Shown: positions 1 through 9,592, counted from the stretch's first letter. The stretch is DNA of 64,000 bases from Alphaproteobacteria bacterium (GCA_030424865.1 JAUHVR010000003.1:62001-126000); one strand, 5' to 3'. The notes: a model not told the origin generated them from the letters alone. Numbers and translations: made by a program.

Positions 1-1157
1 TCATACCAGATGAACGGCACCTTGATGACGCCCTGGTAGTGCAACAGAAGCTTCAGCATCAGCCCATGATCGCCCATGTAGTCGCCGTGATCCGAGGTGA
101 AGACGACCACCGTATCGTCGGCCAGGCCAAGATCCTCCAACCGCTTCAGGACCCGACCGACGGCATCGTCGATCATCGTGATCATGCCATAGGTCAGGGC
201 AATGATGGCGCGGGCTTCGTCTTCGGTGACGGCAAAAGGGTTCTGATTGTCGCGCGGGTCGGACCCGTCCTTCAGCGCCTGTTGCATGGCCCGGATCGGC
301 GGCAGTTGGCCCTTGCCGAACGAGGCGGGCAAGGCGATGTCGTCGGGGTTGTACATGTCCCAATACCGCCCGGGCGGCGAAAAGGGATGATGCGGGTCCG
401 GGAAGGACATCGTGAGGAAAAACGGGGCGTCCCCGTCGACCTGCTCGGCCAGCCAGGCTTCGCTGCGTTCGGCGATCCAGTTGGTGGAATAAAGCTCTTC
501 GGGCAAGGCGGTCCGCCAGGCTTGCGGTGCGTTGATCCGGGTGTCCGGCAGGCTGTTGTCAGGCCCGACAAGCGCGTCGACGTCTTTGCATCGCTCTTGC
601 GCCCAGAAGCGGTGGTCCCCCAGCGGCCGGTCCGAATGCCCGGCCATAAGCTCGACGTGATCAAAGCCGTAATAGTGTTCGTCCATGCGGTCCACCAGCG
701 GACGATCCCATTTGGACACCACCTCAAGATCGTAGTCGGCCGTGTGCCGGTTGTTCTTTTTTGCGTCGCGCAAGCCCGGGGCCGGTGTGGTCAAAGCGTC
801 ATCAGGTTCGAACCGATTGGTGGCAGGCAGTCCCGTATAGCTTTGCAAGTGCGACTTGCCGATCATGGCGGTGCGATAGCCGGCATCCCGCAGAAGCTCG
901 ACAAATGTCGTGTGATCGCGGGACAAGGGGATGCCATTGTGCCGCGCACCGTGGGCCGAACACATCCGCCCGGTCATGATCGATGCCCTGTTCGGCATGC
1001 AAATGGGATTGGCGACGTAGAAGCGGTCCCATCTTGTGCCCTTGGCGGCGATCCCGTCGATATTGGGGGTCTGGACGATCTTGTTGCCTGCACACCCCAG
1101 GTGATCGGCCCGTTGCTGATCGGTGATGATGAACAGGAAGTTGGGACGCTTGCTCAT
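1..1157 (-). CDS. Sulfatase / phosphonate monoester hydrolase superfamily protein (3' end outside window)
   Basis: About 385 residues are visible from the ATG at 1157; the frame is still open at base 1, so the C-terminus is missing. The active-site signature C-x-P-x-R reads CMPNR, with Cys53 as the residue expected to become formylglycine. The N-terminal RPNFLFIITDQ start and a later VVVFTSDHGDYMGDHG stretch supply the usual metal-binding Asp/His residues. Members hydrolyse sulfate or phosphonate esters. There is no clear signal peptide, which suggests a cytoplasmic enzyme acting on an imported substrate. The ATG overlaps the stop of the TRAP permease gene (ATGA), so the two are probably translationally coupled. 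Superfamily is secure; substrate is unknown. Confidence 0.85.
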   Translation of the reverse strand, partial: MSKRPNFLFIITDQQRADHLGCAGNKIVQTPNIDGIAAKGTRWDRFYVANPICMPNRASIMTGRMCSAHGARHNGIPLSRDHTTFVELLRDAGYRTAMIGKSHLQSYTGLPATNRFEPDDALTTPAPGLRDAKKNNRHTADYDLEVVSKWDRPLVDRMDEHYYGFDHVELMAGHSDRPLGDHRFWAQERCKDVDALVGPDNSLPDTRINAPQAWRTALPEELYSTNWIAERSEAWLAEQVDGDAPFFLTMSFPDPHHPFSPPGRYWDMYNPDDIALPASFGKGQLPPIRAMQQALKDGSDPRDNQNPFAVTEDEARAIIALTYGMITMIDDAVGRVLKRLEDLGLADDTVVVFTSDHGDYMGDHGLMLKLLLHYQGVIKVPFIWY

Positions 1158-3082
1158 GACAGCCCCCCCGCTCTTTGAACCGGGCCTCGCGATGCCCTCA
1201 GATCCCAGACTATCAAGGCAATCCCAACGGCGATGGCAGGCAGGTGAATCACCGGATCAGGCGCCAGCATCGTAAAGGCGATGCCAAACCGGGCGACGAT
1301 TTCCGGCAGGCTCAGCTTACGCCGGTCGAACCCGGACAGAGCGGATGAGAACAGCCAGATGCAAAAGCACGTTCTTGCCACGATCCAGAGGAATGGCAGC
1401 AGGCTGAACTCTTCGATGATCAGGATGGTGGGGTAGAAGGCAAAGACAAAGGGGATGATGAACTTGGCCATGCCCAGCCGGAATGACATGAAGGCCGTCA
1501 TCAGCGGATTTGCACCTGCAATCGGGGCCGCGGCATAGGCCGCGATCGCGACAGGCGGGGTCAGCGACGAGGCAACACCGTAGTAGAAGACGAACATATG
1601 CGCCGTCAGCATCGAGACGCCCAGTTGCTGGATCGCGGGGCCCATGACCAGAATGATGATCAGATAGGCAGGCAGCGTCGGCATGCCCATGCCAAGGACC
1701 AGCGCCCCGACCATCGCCACCAGAAGGGCCGAGAACAGGCTCTCACCGCGAATGGTGGCAATCACGTTGGCAAGTTTCAGCCCAAGACCGGTCGAATCCA
1801 GCGCTCCGACAAGAATTCCGATCGCGGCAATCGCGATCAGCAGCGTCGCGCCCGACTGCGCCCCCTTGAGAAAGGATTTCCAGATGCGCGACGGGTCGGA
1901 CCGCACCTCGGGGTTGATGACCGACAGGCCCAGCAAAACGATCACGGCGTAGAACCCCGCCGCCGAGGTCGAAAACCCGGCGATCAATGATCCGACAATT
2001 GTCAGGATCGGCCCGAGGAACAGCACAGAGTTGACCAGATCGATCCGCGTGATCTGGTCCTCGACCGACATGGCCTGAACTTCGATGCCCTGACGGCGGG
2101 CCTCGACGGTCACCGCCGAAAACAGGCTGAAGTAGTAGAACAGCGCGGGAAACAAAGCCGCGACGATGATGTTGAGGTAGCCCACACCCGTCAGGTCCGC
2201 CATCACCAGCGCCGCTGCCCCCATGATGGGCGGCATGATCTGCCCACCCGAGGATGCGGTCGCCTCGATCCCGGCCGCAAAGGTCGGAGAGAAGCCGCGT
2301 TTCTTGATCATCGGGATCGTGAAGGTCCCCGTTCCGACGATATTGGCCACGGTGGAACCGGACATGGTTCCGAACATCGAAGAGGCCAGAATGGCTGCAT
2401 GGGCCGGCCCCCCTCGTGTCCGCCGCGTCGCGAGGAAGGCGAACTTCAGCAGCGTGTCACCCGCGCCGGTGCCCTCCAGCAGAACCCCGAAGACAATGAA
2501 GATGAACACGGTGGACAGCACGATGTTGGTGATGGACCCGAAGACACCCTTGTTGGTGTTGTACCAAAGCGCCTCGGCAACTTCCTTTAGCGAAAACCCC
2601 GTATGCGCCAGAATTCCGGGCAGGTCCTGACCAAACAGCAGGTAAAGAACGCCAAAAGCGCCAACGCCGAACAGGCCCCACCCCCACAGCCTGCGACACA
2701 GTTCCAGAAACACCACCAGACCGGCCAGCGCAGGCCAGGCATCTGCCTGGGTCACGTCATAGAGCGCGGTCTCCATCTGGGTCTGGACAAAAAAGAACGA
2801 CCAGATCGACCACACCCCGGCCACCAGCATGGCCAGATCAACGACCAGATGTGCCGCCGCCCTTGGCCCCGTGGCAGGCGCCTTGGCCTCGCGCCGGTTG
2901 CGTGATGCAACGATGCCGACGACAAGAGCCAGCGCAAACCCGGCGGCCCGGTGGAACTTCGGCTCAACGAGACCGATGCCGGAACTATAGAGCGCGATGG
3001 CCCCCAGGAAAAAGCAGGCGAGCGCAGACATCAGCATATAAAGTGCGCCAAGTCCGCCCGACGATTTGGTCTCTGCGGTCAT
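1154..3082 (-). CDS. TRAP transporter fused permease (DctQ-DctM type, TAXI family)
   Basis: A 642-residue multi-spanning membrane protein. A short N-terminal part of about four hydrophobic segments (DctQ-like) is joined to a long DctM-like domain carrying motifs such as FGTMSGSTVANIVGTGTFTIP and GMGMPTLPAYLI. This fused form is typical of TRAP systems that use TAXI binding proteins and run on an ion gradient. I chose the ATG at 3082 (MTAETK) because AGGA lies just upstream; an in-frame ATG at 3136 would add 18 unlikely residues. It follows its binding-protein gene and overlaps the sulfatase gene, giving a three-gene operon. Confidence 0.88.
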   Translation of the reverse strand: MTAETKSSGGLGALYMLMSALACFFLGAIALYSSGIGLVEPKFHRAAGFALALVVGIVASRNRREAKAPATGPRAAAHLVVDLAMLVAGVWSIWSFFFVQTQMETALYDVTQADAWPALAGLVVFLELCRRLWGWGLFGVGAFGVLYLLFGQDLPGILAHTGFSLKEVAEALWYNTNKGVFGSITNIVLSTVFIFIVFGVLLEGTGAGDTLLKFAFLATRRTRGGPAHAAILASSMFGTMSGSTVANIVGTGTFTIPMIKKRGFSPTFAAGIEATASSGGQIMPPIMGAAALVMADLTGVGYLNIIVAALFPALFYYFSLFSAVTVEARRQGIEVQAMSVEDQITRIDLVNSVLFLGPILTIVGSLIAGFSTSAAGFYAVIVLLGLSVINPEVRSDPSRIWKSFLKGAQSGATLLIAIAAIGILVGALDSTGLGLKLANVIATIRGESLFSALLVAMVGALVLGMGMPTLPAYLIIILVMGPAIQQLGVSMLTAHMFVFYYGVASSLTPPVAIAAYAAAPIAGANPLMTAFMSFRLGMAKFIIPFVFAFYPTILIIEEFSLLPFLWIVARTCFCIWLFSSALSGFDRRKLSLPEIVARFGIAFTMLAPDPVIHLPAIAVGIALIVWDLRASRGPVQRAGGLS

Positions 3083-3116
3083 CACAAAGGTCCTGAATGT
3101 GGGTCTAGGGTAAGGG

Positions 3117-3134
3117 GGACCGGCGAACCGGTCC
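3117..3134 (-). other. Stem-loop between TAXI binding protein and TRAP permease genes
   Basis: Perfect 7-bp inverted repeat GGACCGG / CCGGTCC closed by a four-base CGAA loop, in the 66-bp spacer right after the binding-protein stop. No T-tract follows, so it is more likely an mRNA-stabilising or partial attenuating hairpin than a full terminator. Confidence 0.5.
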
Positions 3135-3148
3135 ATCCGTTGGTCCGC

Positions 3149-4156
3149 TTACGGACGCAGCGCGTCCGGGATCGCGATACCGGCCTCGTCATAGTACTTC
3201 ACCGCACCGGGGTGCAGGGGCACGTTGACCGAGGTGAACGCGGTTTCAGCGGTCACGTCCTTGAGGAAAAAGGCCGTCGCATGTACTTCGCCCAGGTTTT
3301 CCCAGAATGCCTTGGTCGCGTTGTAGACAACGTCTTCGTCGACCCCGGCGTGTGTGCCCACGAACTGGGTAAAGCCCAGGGCGGTGATCTCGCCGCCTGT
3401 CAATTGCCCTTTGTAGACGCCGCCGTCGAACTGCAACATGCCCCGACCCGGACGCCCGAACAGGGCCTGCATCGCCTCTGACCCGACCACGGCCTCGGGG
3501 ATCGACAAGACGCGGAATTCGCCGGACAGGCCGAATTGCTCGATCTTGGACGAGCCGATCTCGGCCGGGCGTACCATCATGTCGATTTTGCCATCCGCAA
3601 GGGCCGCATAACCTTCGCCCCAGCTGAGACGCACGGCAGTGTAATCCGTGCCGGCCTCATAGCCCGTGATGATCTTGATCAGCGCTTCCGAGGTTGCAGA
3701 GGCCGATCCCGCAGGTGGGCCGGTAAAGATCGTCTTGCCCTTCAGGTCTTCCCAGGTCTCGATGCCGGATCCTGCCAGCGTCACAGGATGATAGGCGCCC
3801 GCCTTGAAGCCCAGGATTGCGCGCAACTGCCCGGCGGCGACCGGGGCGTCGGCAACCTTTTCATACATCCGCGCCTGGTTCTTCATCAGGTTGACCAGCG
3901 AAGGCACCGTCGAGAAAAAGTCGATCTCTTGCCGGCCGCCCTTGAGCATGGACTTGGTCAGCGTCTGGCCTGCATTGACCTGAATCTCGACGCCTGCCTT
4001 GCCCGCCTGATTTGCGAAGGTCACGAACATGGTGTGGACCGGATCGCCCACACCGGCTGTTTCGCCTTTGAATATTTGCGCCGACGACGTGGCCGGAACA
4101 AGAACCGCCGACGCGGCCATCGCGGCAGCAGCGGTGATCATTCTGAAGTTCAACAC
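3149..4156 (-). CDS. TAXI-family TRAP transporter solute-binding protein
   Basis: 335 residues with an N-terminal Sec signal peptide (MLNFRMITAAAAMAASAVLV, cleavage probably near SSAQ-IF). The remainder has TAXI-type features: an early region on nitrate/glutamate-like ligands, the segment GKTIFTGPPAGSASAT, and a C-terminus ending in LHPGAVKYYDEAGI, a phrase also found in the second TAXI protein of this window (57701-58666). It should be periplasmic and deliver the substrate to the fused permease encoded downstream. The linked sulfatase suggests a sulfated or otherwise anionic organic ligand (inference). Confidence 0.88.
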   Translation of the reverse strand: MLNFRMITAAAAMAASAVLVPATSSAQIFKGETAGVGDPVHTMFVTFANQAGKAGVEIQVNAGQTLTKSMLKGGRQEIDFFSTVPSLVNLMKNQARMYEKVADAPVAAGQLRAILGFKAGAYHPVTLAGSGIETWEDLKGKTIFTGPPAGSASATSEALIKIITGYEAGTDYTAVRLSWGEGYAALADGKIDMMVRPAEIGSSKIEQFGLSGEFRVLSIPEAVVGSEAMQALFGRPGRGMLQFDGGVYKGQLTGGEITALGFTQFVGTHAGVDEDVVYNATKAFWENLGEVHATAFFLKDVTAETAFTSVNVPLHPGAVKYYDEAGIAIPDALRP

Positions 4157-4193
4157 GGTTTCCTCCCTTGAATCTCAGGAAAACCTAGCAGGA

Positions 4194-4214
4194 TGATTGT
4201 ATTTAATATAATCA
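4194..4214. promoter_or_regulatory. Candidate LysR-type operator in the TAXI / lysR divergent region
   Basis: Inverted repeat TGATT-N11-AATCA in an AT-rich stretch. It matches the T-N11-A form recognised by LysR regulators and sits 31 bp upstream of the LysR start codon, in the 88-bp region shared with the divergent TAXI-TRAP-sulfatase operon. No other strong palindrome is present there. Confidence 0.5.
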
Positions 4215-4244
4215 AACAACAGGCATGAATGATAACAAAATGAT

Positions 4245-5129
4245 ATGAAACTTGACCCAAAGCACCTTGCTCAGCTGTCTGTGATCATCGAGGCGGGCTC
4301 GTTCCAGGCCGCCGCAGATCGTCTGGGTCTGACGCAACCGGCGCTGAGCCGAAACATGAAAGCCCTGGAGAACCGGCTTGGGTCGACCCTGTTCAACCGT
4401 GACGGCCGGAAATCGGTCCCGAATGCGCTTGGTCTGCGTCTGGCCAAGAATGGACAGGCGATCCGTCTGGCCGAGGAACAGGCCAGTGTGCTTGCGGATC
4501 AATCCGCGCAGGGGATTGTCGGGGAACTGAGGATCGGCGCACCTCCAATCGTCGCGGGCCGTTTCCTGAGCCATGCCATTGCGCGGTTCATCCGGGACAA
4601 TCCCAACTGCGTTGTCGAGTTGCGCACCGGGCTGGTCCACGAATTGCGCAGAATGGTCGAGCATGGCCAGGTTGACGTCATTCTGGGCCCCAAAAGCCTG
4701 GCGGATCCGTCCGTTGGCCTTGTGTTCGACCCCCTGATCGACGACCGGGTCGGCATCATGTGCCGAACGGGACATCCGCTGACATCCCGCCAGCAGGTGA
4801 TGCCCTCGGACCTGGAGGCCCAGGTCTGGCTGGCGCACTCTCGCGGCAGTCTGCTGCGCCAACAGACCGAGTCGGCCATGACCGCCTCTGGCGTGACATC
4901 GATGCACATAGTCTGCGAGACGGATTCGATCCGTTCCGCCCTGGAGATCGTGAGCGAAACAGACCTGATCACAACCATGCCCCGGGCAACGACGGCCTCT
5001 TACCTGGAAGACAAGCTTGTTTTCCTCGATTTCGATCATCCGCAATTCCACCGGCCATTGGGGGCCATCCGGCGCGCGCAGGGGTCGGCAAACCCGATCG
5101 AAACCCGGTTCATCGCAACGCTCAAGTGA
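4245..5129 (+). CDS. LysR-family transcriptional regulator
   Basis: 294 residues. Residues 1-60 form the winged helix-turn-helix, with the typical ...SFQAAADRLGLTQPALSRNMKALE... pattern; residues from about 90 onward form the two-lobed effector-binding domain. It is transcribed away from the TAXI-TRAP-sulfatase operon, so it is the probable activator of that operon, responding to its substrate or a breakdown product. The effector cannot be read from sequence. Confidence 0.93.
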   Translation: MKLDPKHLAQLSVIIEAGSFQAAADRLGLTQPALSRNMKALENRLGSTLFNRDGRKSVPNALGLRLAKNGQAIRLAEEQASVLADQSAQGIVGELRIGAPPIVAGRFLSHAIARFIRDNPNCVVELRTGLVHELRRMVEHGQVDVILGPKSLADPSVGLVFDPLIDDRVGIMCRTGHPLTSRQQVMPSDLEAQVWLAHSRGSLLRQQTESAMTASGVTSMHIVCETDSIRSALEIVSETDLITTMPRATTASYLEDKLVFLDFDHPQFHRPLGAIRRAQGSANPIETRFIATLK

Positions 5130-5187
5130 TCAGTTTTTGGTGCGCTTGGAGTTCAGAGCATTGTTTCGGGCCAGGGCGTCATTCATC

Positions 5188-5205
5188 GAGCAATATTCAT
5201 TGCTC
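5188..5205. other. Stem-loop between lysR and tRNA-Leu
   Basis: Perfect 7-bp inverted repeat GAGCAAT / ATTGCTC with an ATTC loop. It lies in the 131-bp convergent gap between the LysR gene and tRNA-Leu and is followed by the self-complementary GGGCGCGCCC (5207-5216). No clear U-tract is present on either strand; it could serve as a transcription end for either unit. Confidence 0.35.
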
Positions 5206-5260
5206 CGGGCGCGCCCTGCAACACCGAACATAAAATTTATTTTATTTTCATACGGTTAAA

Positions 5261-5345
5261 TGGTGCGGGTGGAGGGACTTGAACCCCCACGCCTTGCGGC
5301 GCCAGAACCTAAATCTGGTGCGTCTACCAATTTCGCCACACCCGC
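5261..5345 (-). tRNA. tRNA-Leu (anticodon TAG), CCA encoded
   Basis: 85 nt including the encoded CCA. The acceptor stem GCGGGTG/CACCCGC pairs over 7 bp. The anticodon arm CCAGA-TTTAGGT-TCTGG carries TAG at 5311-5309 (read on minus), which decodes CUA/CUN leucine codons. A long variable arm (GCCGCAAGGC) and a GGTTCAAGTCCC T-arm identify a class II leucine tRNA. Downstream on minus lies an AT-rich palindrome (5230-5245) and no copy of the tRNA 3' end, so nothing marks it as an occupied integration site. Confidence 0.97.
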
Positions 5346-5494
5346 AGTGTGCGCCCAAAGCGGCGTCACCGCGGCTGATTAGCAAAGCTTCGCCGGGGAT
5401 GCGAGCGGAAAATCCCGTCGTTGTATTGCTGCGCCACGTCCCAAGTTCCGCCGCAATTGGTTCGCACCATGATTGCAGCAAACGGGGTGACAAC

Positions 5495-5953
5495 ATGCTT
5501 GACGCGAAAGTGGAAACGAAACTGGGCAACGCCTTGCTGGCAGGGGCCACAGTGTATTCCGGCGATGGGGAAATCCCGGTCGAATACCTTTGCCCCGGCG
5601 ACCGGGTCATCACTCGGGACACAGGCGTTGCCGTTCTGCGCAATGTCCAGTCGCTGCGCGTCAAGGCTGCCTGCGTTCAGATCAAGGCGGGATCGCTAGG
5701 AAATAGCCGGCCAGATCGGGACGTCACGCTTTTGGCCAGCCAACAGATCCTGGTCCGCGACTGGCGGGCCAAAGCCCTGTTCGGACAGCCGCAGGCGCTT
5801 GTCACGGCCGCGCGGCTTGTTGACGGAGCTTTCGTAACGTCCGTCGCGCCGCGTGAAGTTCAGCTGATCCAGCTGGTCTTTGAAACACAGCACATCCTTT
5901 ATGCCGACGGGCTGGAACTGGCCTCAACCTCTCCCATCGCAGCGATGGCTTAG
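5495..5953 (+). CDS. Hint-domain (Hedgehog/intein-like) protein
   Basis: 152 residues that consist almost wholly of a Hint fold: an N-terminal block with a GATVYSGDGEIPVEYLCPGD pattern, a middle block VTLLASQQILV, and a final block QLVFETQHILYADGLEL. Stand-alone Hint proteins of this size are frequent in Rhodobacteraceae, and their role is not established. The usual catalytic Cys/Ser at the first splice position is not evident (Ala-Thr-Val), and no extein-like partner is attached. ATG 5495 is preceded by GGGGTGA; earlier in-frame starts would run into the tRNA. Its stop overlaps the convergent NAD(P)HX gene by 4 nt. Confidence 0.75.
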   Translation: MLDAKVETKLGNALLAGATVYSGDGEIPVEYLCPGDRVITRDTGVAVLRNVQSLRVKAACVQIKAGSLGNSRPDRDVTLLASQQILVRDWRAKALFGQPQALVTAARLVDGAFVTSVAPREVQLIQLVFETQHILYADGLELASTSPIAAMA

Positions 5954-7596
5954 ACGCCGAGCGTTCTGAACACCTTGGGCAGCTCTTCCGGCAAGTCCTC
6001 GGCGATCAGGCCCGGGCCGAAACTGAGGGCGCATTCGACGTGCAGCCAGGCCGCCGCTGCGGCGGCCTGCATCGGGCTGTTGCCCCGCGCCAGGAGGCCC
6101 GTGATGAACCCTGCCAAAACGTCACCCGACCCCGCTGTCGCCAACCAGGGCGCTGCGCGTTCATGCTGCGCCGCGTTAAGGCTGCAACACCCGGTTTGAT
6201 CGGCAATGACCGTTTCCGGCCCTTTGAACAGCACCGTGCAGCCCGCCCGCGCCGCCGCCTCTCGGGTGGCGTCGGCCTTGGAATAGGCCGGGCCTTTGGT
6301 GGCCGGTGCGTCGAGCTTTTCGGCAATGTCCGGAAACAGGCGTTTGAATTCTCCCGCGTGCGGGGTCAGCACACAGCTTTCAGTCAGTTTCTCGAACAGC
6401 GTCTCGGGATCTTTGGCAAAGGCACTCAAGGCATCGGCATCCAGCACCACGGATCGGTTATCCGTAGGGCGGGGTTTCACCCCGCCGCTGGCCAGTGCCA
6501 CCGGCACCAACGCCCGAGCGCGCTCAAGACCCAATCCGGGACCAAGACAGACCGCGTTGAACCGGGGATCCTGCAGCACATCCGCCAGTCCCTCGGACCC
6601 ATCGACACGTCGTTGCATGATCGCAGTGATCTGCGCGGCAACTTCCAGGCTGGCCGACGGTGGAACGCCCAGTGTCACCAATCCCGCCCCGATGCGCAAA
6701 GCGCCACGCGCCGCAAGACGGGCCGCGCCGGTTGCACCATGCCCACCGGTCAGGATCAGGGCATGCCCATGGGAATACTTGTGATCCTCTCGCCGTTTTC
6801 CCAAGAAAGGAGCGACCTGCGCCCCGGTCACCTCGAAAAGTGTATGGCGCGATACCTCCCCTGCATCGCCGTGCAAGCCATGCAGATCCGCAAGCGCCGC
6901 GCGCGCCGGGCTGCCGGGTGCAAGGCCGGAAAGCCCGATGTCCACGCAACGCAGGGACCCGCAGAGATCGGGGCCCTCAGCGATCAGGTGGCCCGGTTTC
7001 CTTGTGTGAAAGGTCGTCGTCAGATCAGCCTGAATGACCTGCCCCAGGGCACGCCCACTGTCAGAGCAAAGACCTGTCGGAACGTCTATCGCCACAACCC
7101 GCACGCCCCGTTTTTGCAGGACCTCACGCGCCTGCGCAATCATCGAGAACACGCCGGAAAAAGACCGGGTCAGCCCGGTTCCAAAGATGGCATCGACCAA
7201 TAAATCAAAAGACCCCGAGACATGCAGCGTGTCGTCCATCAGCGCCGGCGGGTTGATGGCACGCATGGTCACGTCACCCAGGTCACACCACCGCTCATAG
7301 TTGGTCCTTGCATCCGGCGGCAGTTTTTCCGGGTCACCATAGAGAAACACCTCAATCTGCCACCCCTGCTCTTGCAGCAGACGCGCGACGACAAACCCGT
7401 CGCCTCCGTTGTTGCCCGGCCCGCACAACACCACCGCCCGATGCGGCGATGCAGCAAGTTCGGGCCATTCCTCAAACACCGCTTCAACCACGCCGCGCCC
7501 GGCGCGTTCCATCAGCTCCAGCCCCGTCACGGCACCGCTGTCAATCGCGGCCTGTTCGATGGCGCGCATCTGCGCAGCGGTCAGCAATTCAGACAT
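5950..7596 (-). CDS. nnr: Bifunctional NAD(P)H-hydrate epimerase / ADP-dependent NAD(P)H-hydrate dehydratase
   Basis: 548 residues. The N-terminal epimerase half (about 1-210) carries GPGNNGGDG at 59-67; the C-terminal ribokinase-like dehydratase half carries LTPHAGEFKRLF and AGSGDVLAGFITG. The protein repairs hydrated NADH and NADPH in the cytoplasm: the epimerase interconverts R and S forms, the dehydratase restores the cofactor using ADP. An oddity lies near residues 368-378: the insert GGVKPRPTDNRS interrupts the normally tight join to VVLDADAL and is encoded by a palindromic repeat that also occurs at 57627-57690. The reading frame stays open, so the gene is probably functional. Confidence 0.93.
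   Translation of the reverse strand: MSELLTAAQMRAIEQAAIDSGAVTGLELMERAGRGVVEAVFEEWPELAASPHRAVVLCGPGNNGGDGFVVARLLQEQGWQIEVFLYGDPEKLPPDARTNYERWCDLGDVTMRAINPPALMDDTLHVSGSFDLLVDAIFGTGLTRSFSGVFSMIAQAREVLQKRGVRVVAIDVPTGLCSDSGRALGQVIQADLTTTFHTRKPGHLIAEGPDLCGSLRCVDIGLSGLAPGSPARAALADLHGLHGDAGEVSRHTLFEVTGAQVAPFLGKRREDHKYSHGHALILTGGHGATGAARLAARGALRIGAGLVTLGVPPSASLEVAAQITAIMQRRVDGSEGLADVLQDPRFNAVCLGPGLGLERARALVPVALASGGVKPRPTDNRSVVLDADALSAFAKDPETLFEKLTESCVLTPHAGEFKRLFPDIAEKLDAPATKGPAYSKADATREAAARAGCTVLFKGPETVIADQTGCCSLNAAQHERAAPWLATAGSGDVLAGFITGLLARGNSPMQAAAAAAWLHVECALSFGPGLIAEDLPEELPKVFRTLGV
6464..6493. repeat. Palindromic GC-rich repeat inside the nnr coding sequence
   Basis: Starts GTAGGGCGGGGTTT, then C, then ACCCCGCCGCTGG. 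The same sequence, apart from that extra C, is at 57627-57653, with an inverted near-copy at 57665-57690. Here it is translated in frame as part of GGVKPRPTDN. It looks like a small dispersed palindromic element (REP/RIP-like) that has been tolerated in an exposed loop. Confidence 0.7.
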
Positions 7597-7727
7597 TCAA
7601 ACCGCCCTTTTCACAAACTGCCTGTTTTTTATGCGTCTCGCACAATTTTTGACCCCACTTCAAATGCCGCACAAAAAAGCCCCTTCTGAATCGACGCTAT
7701 TCAATTGTAGCCCCCAGACAATAGTGA

Positions 7728-8102
<375 letters not shown>

Positions 8103-8135
8103 AAACACCCCAAGTTAACGAAAGGGATAAAGAGA

Positions 8136-9542
8136 ATGAGCATTGAATCAGTGCTGAAACTCATGGAAGACGAAGAGATCGCGTATCTCGACGTTCGCTT
8201 CACCGATCCGCGCGGCAAGCTGCAGCACGTGACCGTGATCGCTGACGAAGTTGACGCGGATTTCCTCGAAGGCGGCTTCATGTTTGACGGCTCGTCCATC
8301 GCGGGCTGGAAGTCGATCGAAGCATCCGACATGAAACTGGTGTTCGACACCGAGTCGGCCTACATCGACCCTTTCTACGCTGAGAAAACGCTCTGCGTGC
8401 ACTGCTCGGTTGTTGAACCCGACACCGGCGAAGCCTACGAACGTGACCCGCGCGGCACCGCTCAGAAGGCCGAAGCTTACCTCAAGTCCTCGGGCATTGG
8501 CGACACCGCCTTCATGGGTCCGGAAGCTGAATTCTTCCTGTTCGACAACGTCCAGTTCTCGAACACCATCAACAAGGTGTCCTACGAAGTCGACGCGCTG
8601 GACGCATCGTGGAACACCGACACCGAGTACGAGATGGGCAACATGGGCCATCGTCCGGGCGTCAAGGGCGGTTACTTCCCCGTCAACCCGATCGACGACG
8701 CGCAGGACATCCGCTCGGAAATGCTCTCGACCATGAAGCGTCTGGGCATGAAGGTCGACAAGCACCACCACGAGGTTGCCTCGTGCCAGCACGAACTGGG
8801 TCTGGTCTTTGGTTCGGTCACCAAGCAGGCGGACGAACTGCAGAAGTACAAGTACGTCATCCACAACGTGGCACAGGCCTACGGCAAGTCGGCAACCTTC
8901 ATGCCCAAGCCGATCGCAGGTGACAACGGCACCGGCATGCACGTGAACATGTCGATCTGGAAAGACGGTAAGCCTCTGTTCGCAGGCGACAAATACGCCG
9001 ACCTGTCGGACGAAGCCCTGTGGTACATTGGCGGCATCCTGAAGCACGCGAAAGCGCTGAACGCCTTCACCAACCCGTCGACCAACAGCTACAAGCGTCT
9101 GATCCCAGGCTTCGAAGCCCCCGTTCTGCGCGCCTACTCGGCTCGCAACCGTTCGGGCTGTGTCCGTATTCCGTGGGCAGAATCGCCGAAAGCCAAGCGC
9201 GTCGAGGCCCGCTTCCCCGATCCGTCGTCGAACCCCTACCTGTGCTTTGCAGCTCTGCTGATGGCCGGCCTGGACGGTATTGCGAACAAGATCGATCCGG
9301 GCGAAGCCATGGACAAGAACCTGTACGATCTGCCCGCAGAAGAACTGGCCGGGATCCCGACCGTCTGTGGTTCGCTGCGCGAAGCCATCGAAGAGCTGGA
9401 AAAAGACAAGGACTTCCTGCTGGCCGGCGGCGTCTTCACCGAAGACCAGATCGCAGGTTACATCGAACTCAAGATGGAAGAGATCGAAACCTACGAACAC
9501 ACGCCGCACCCCGTCGAGTTCGGCATGTACTACAGCTGCTAA
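8136..9542 (+). CDS. glnA: Type I glutamine synthetase
   Basis: 468 residues, the normal length for GSI-beta. It makes glutamine from glutamate, ammonia and ATP as a dodecamer. Visible signatures include [10 protein letters not shown], the ATP-binding [16 protein letters not shown] block, and the adenylylation site Tyr397 in NLYDLP. Codon use is strongly biased toward the preferred set, as expected of a highly expressed gene. It follows glnB and ends at an intrinsic terminator. Confidence 0.98.
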   Translation: MSIESVLKLMEDEEIAYLDVRFTDPRGKLQHVTVIADEVDADFLEGGFMFDGSSIAGWKSIEASDMKLVFDTESAYIDPFYAEKTLCVHCSVVEPDTGEAYERDPRGTAQKAEAYLKSSGIGDTAFMGPEAEFFLFDNVQFSNTINKVSYEVDALDASWNTDTEYEMGNMGHRPGVKGGYFPVNPIDDAQDIRSEMLSTMKRLGMKVDKHHHEVASCQHELGLVFGSVTKQADELQKYKYVIHNVAQAYGKSATFMPKPIAGDNGTGMHVNMSIWKDGKPLFAGDKYADLSDEALWYIGGILKHAKALNAFTNPSTNSYKRLIPGFEAPVLRAYSARNRSGCVRIPWAESPKAKRVEARFPDPSSNPYLCFAALLMAGLDGIANKIDPGEAMDKNLYDLPAEELAGIPTVCGSLREAIEELEKDKDFLLAGGVFTEDQIAGYIELKMEEIETYEHTPHPVEFGMYYSC

Positions 9543-9561
9543 GCTGTACCAGACGATTTTC

Positions 9562-9592
9562 GAAGGGGCGCCAAGTGGCGCCCCTTCTTTTT
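9562..9592 (+). terminator. Rho-independent terminator of glnBA
   Basis: Perfect 12-bp inverted repeat GAAGGGGCGCCA / TGGCGCCCCTTC (9562-9587) followed directly by TTTTT. It begins 19 bp after the glnA stop. This is the clearest intrinsic terminator in the window. Confidence 0.93.

Noticed and set aside
4212-5051. A 279-codon minus-strand frame over the LysR gene
   Set aside because: Fully antisense to a gene with a clear helix-turn-helix, with no family resemblance.
5207-5216. GGGCGCGCCC palindrome as an operator
   Set aside because: Short GC palindromes arise easily at this base composition, and it lies in a convergent gap without a promoter to control.
5261-5345. tRNA-Leu as an attachment site of an integrated element
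   Set aside because: No integrase gene and no repeated tRNA 3' end was seen nearby, and the downstream genes (Hint, nnr, glnBA) look like core chromosome.
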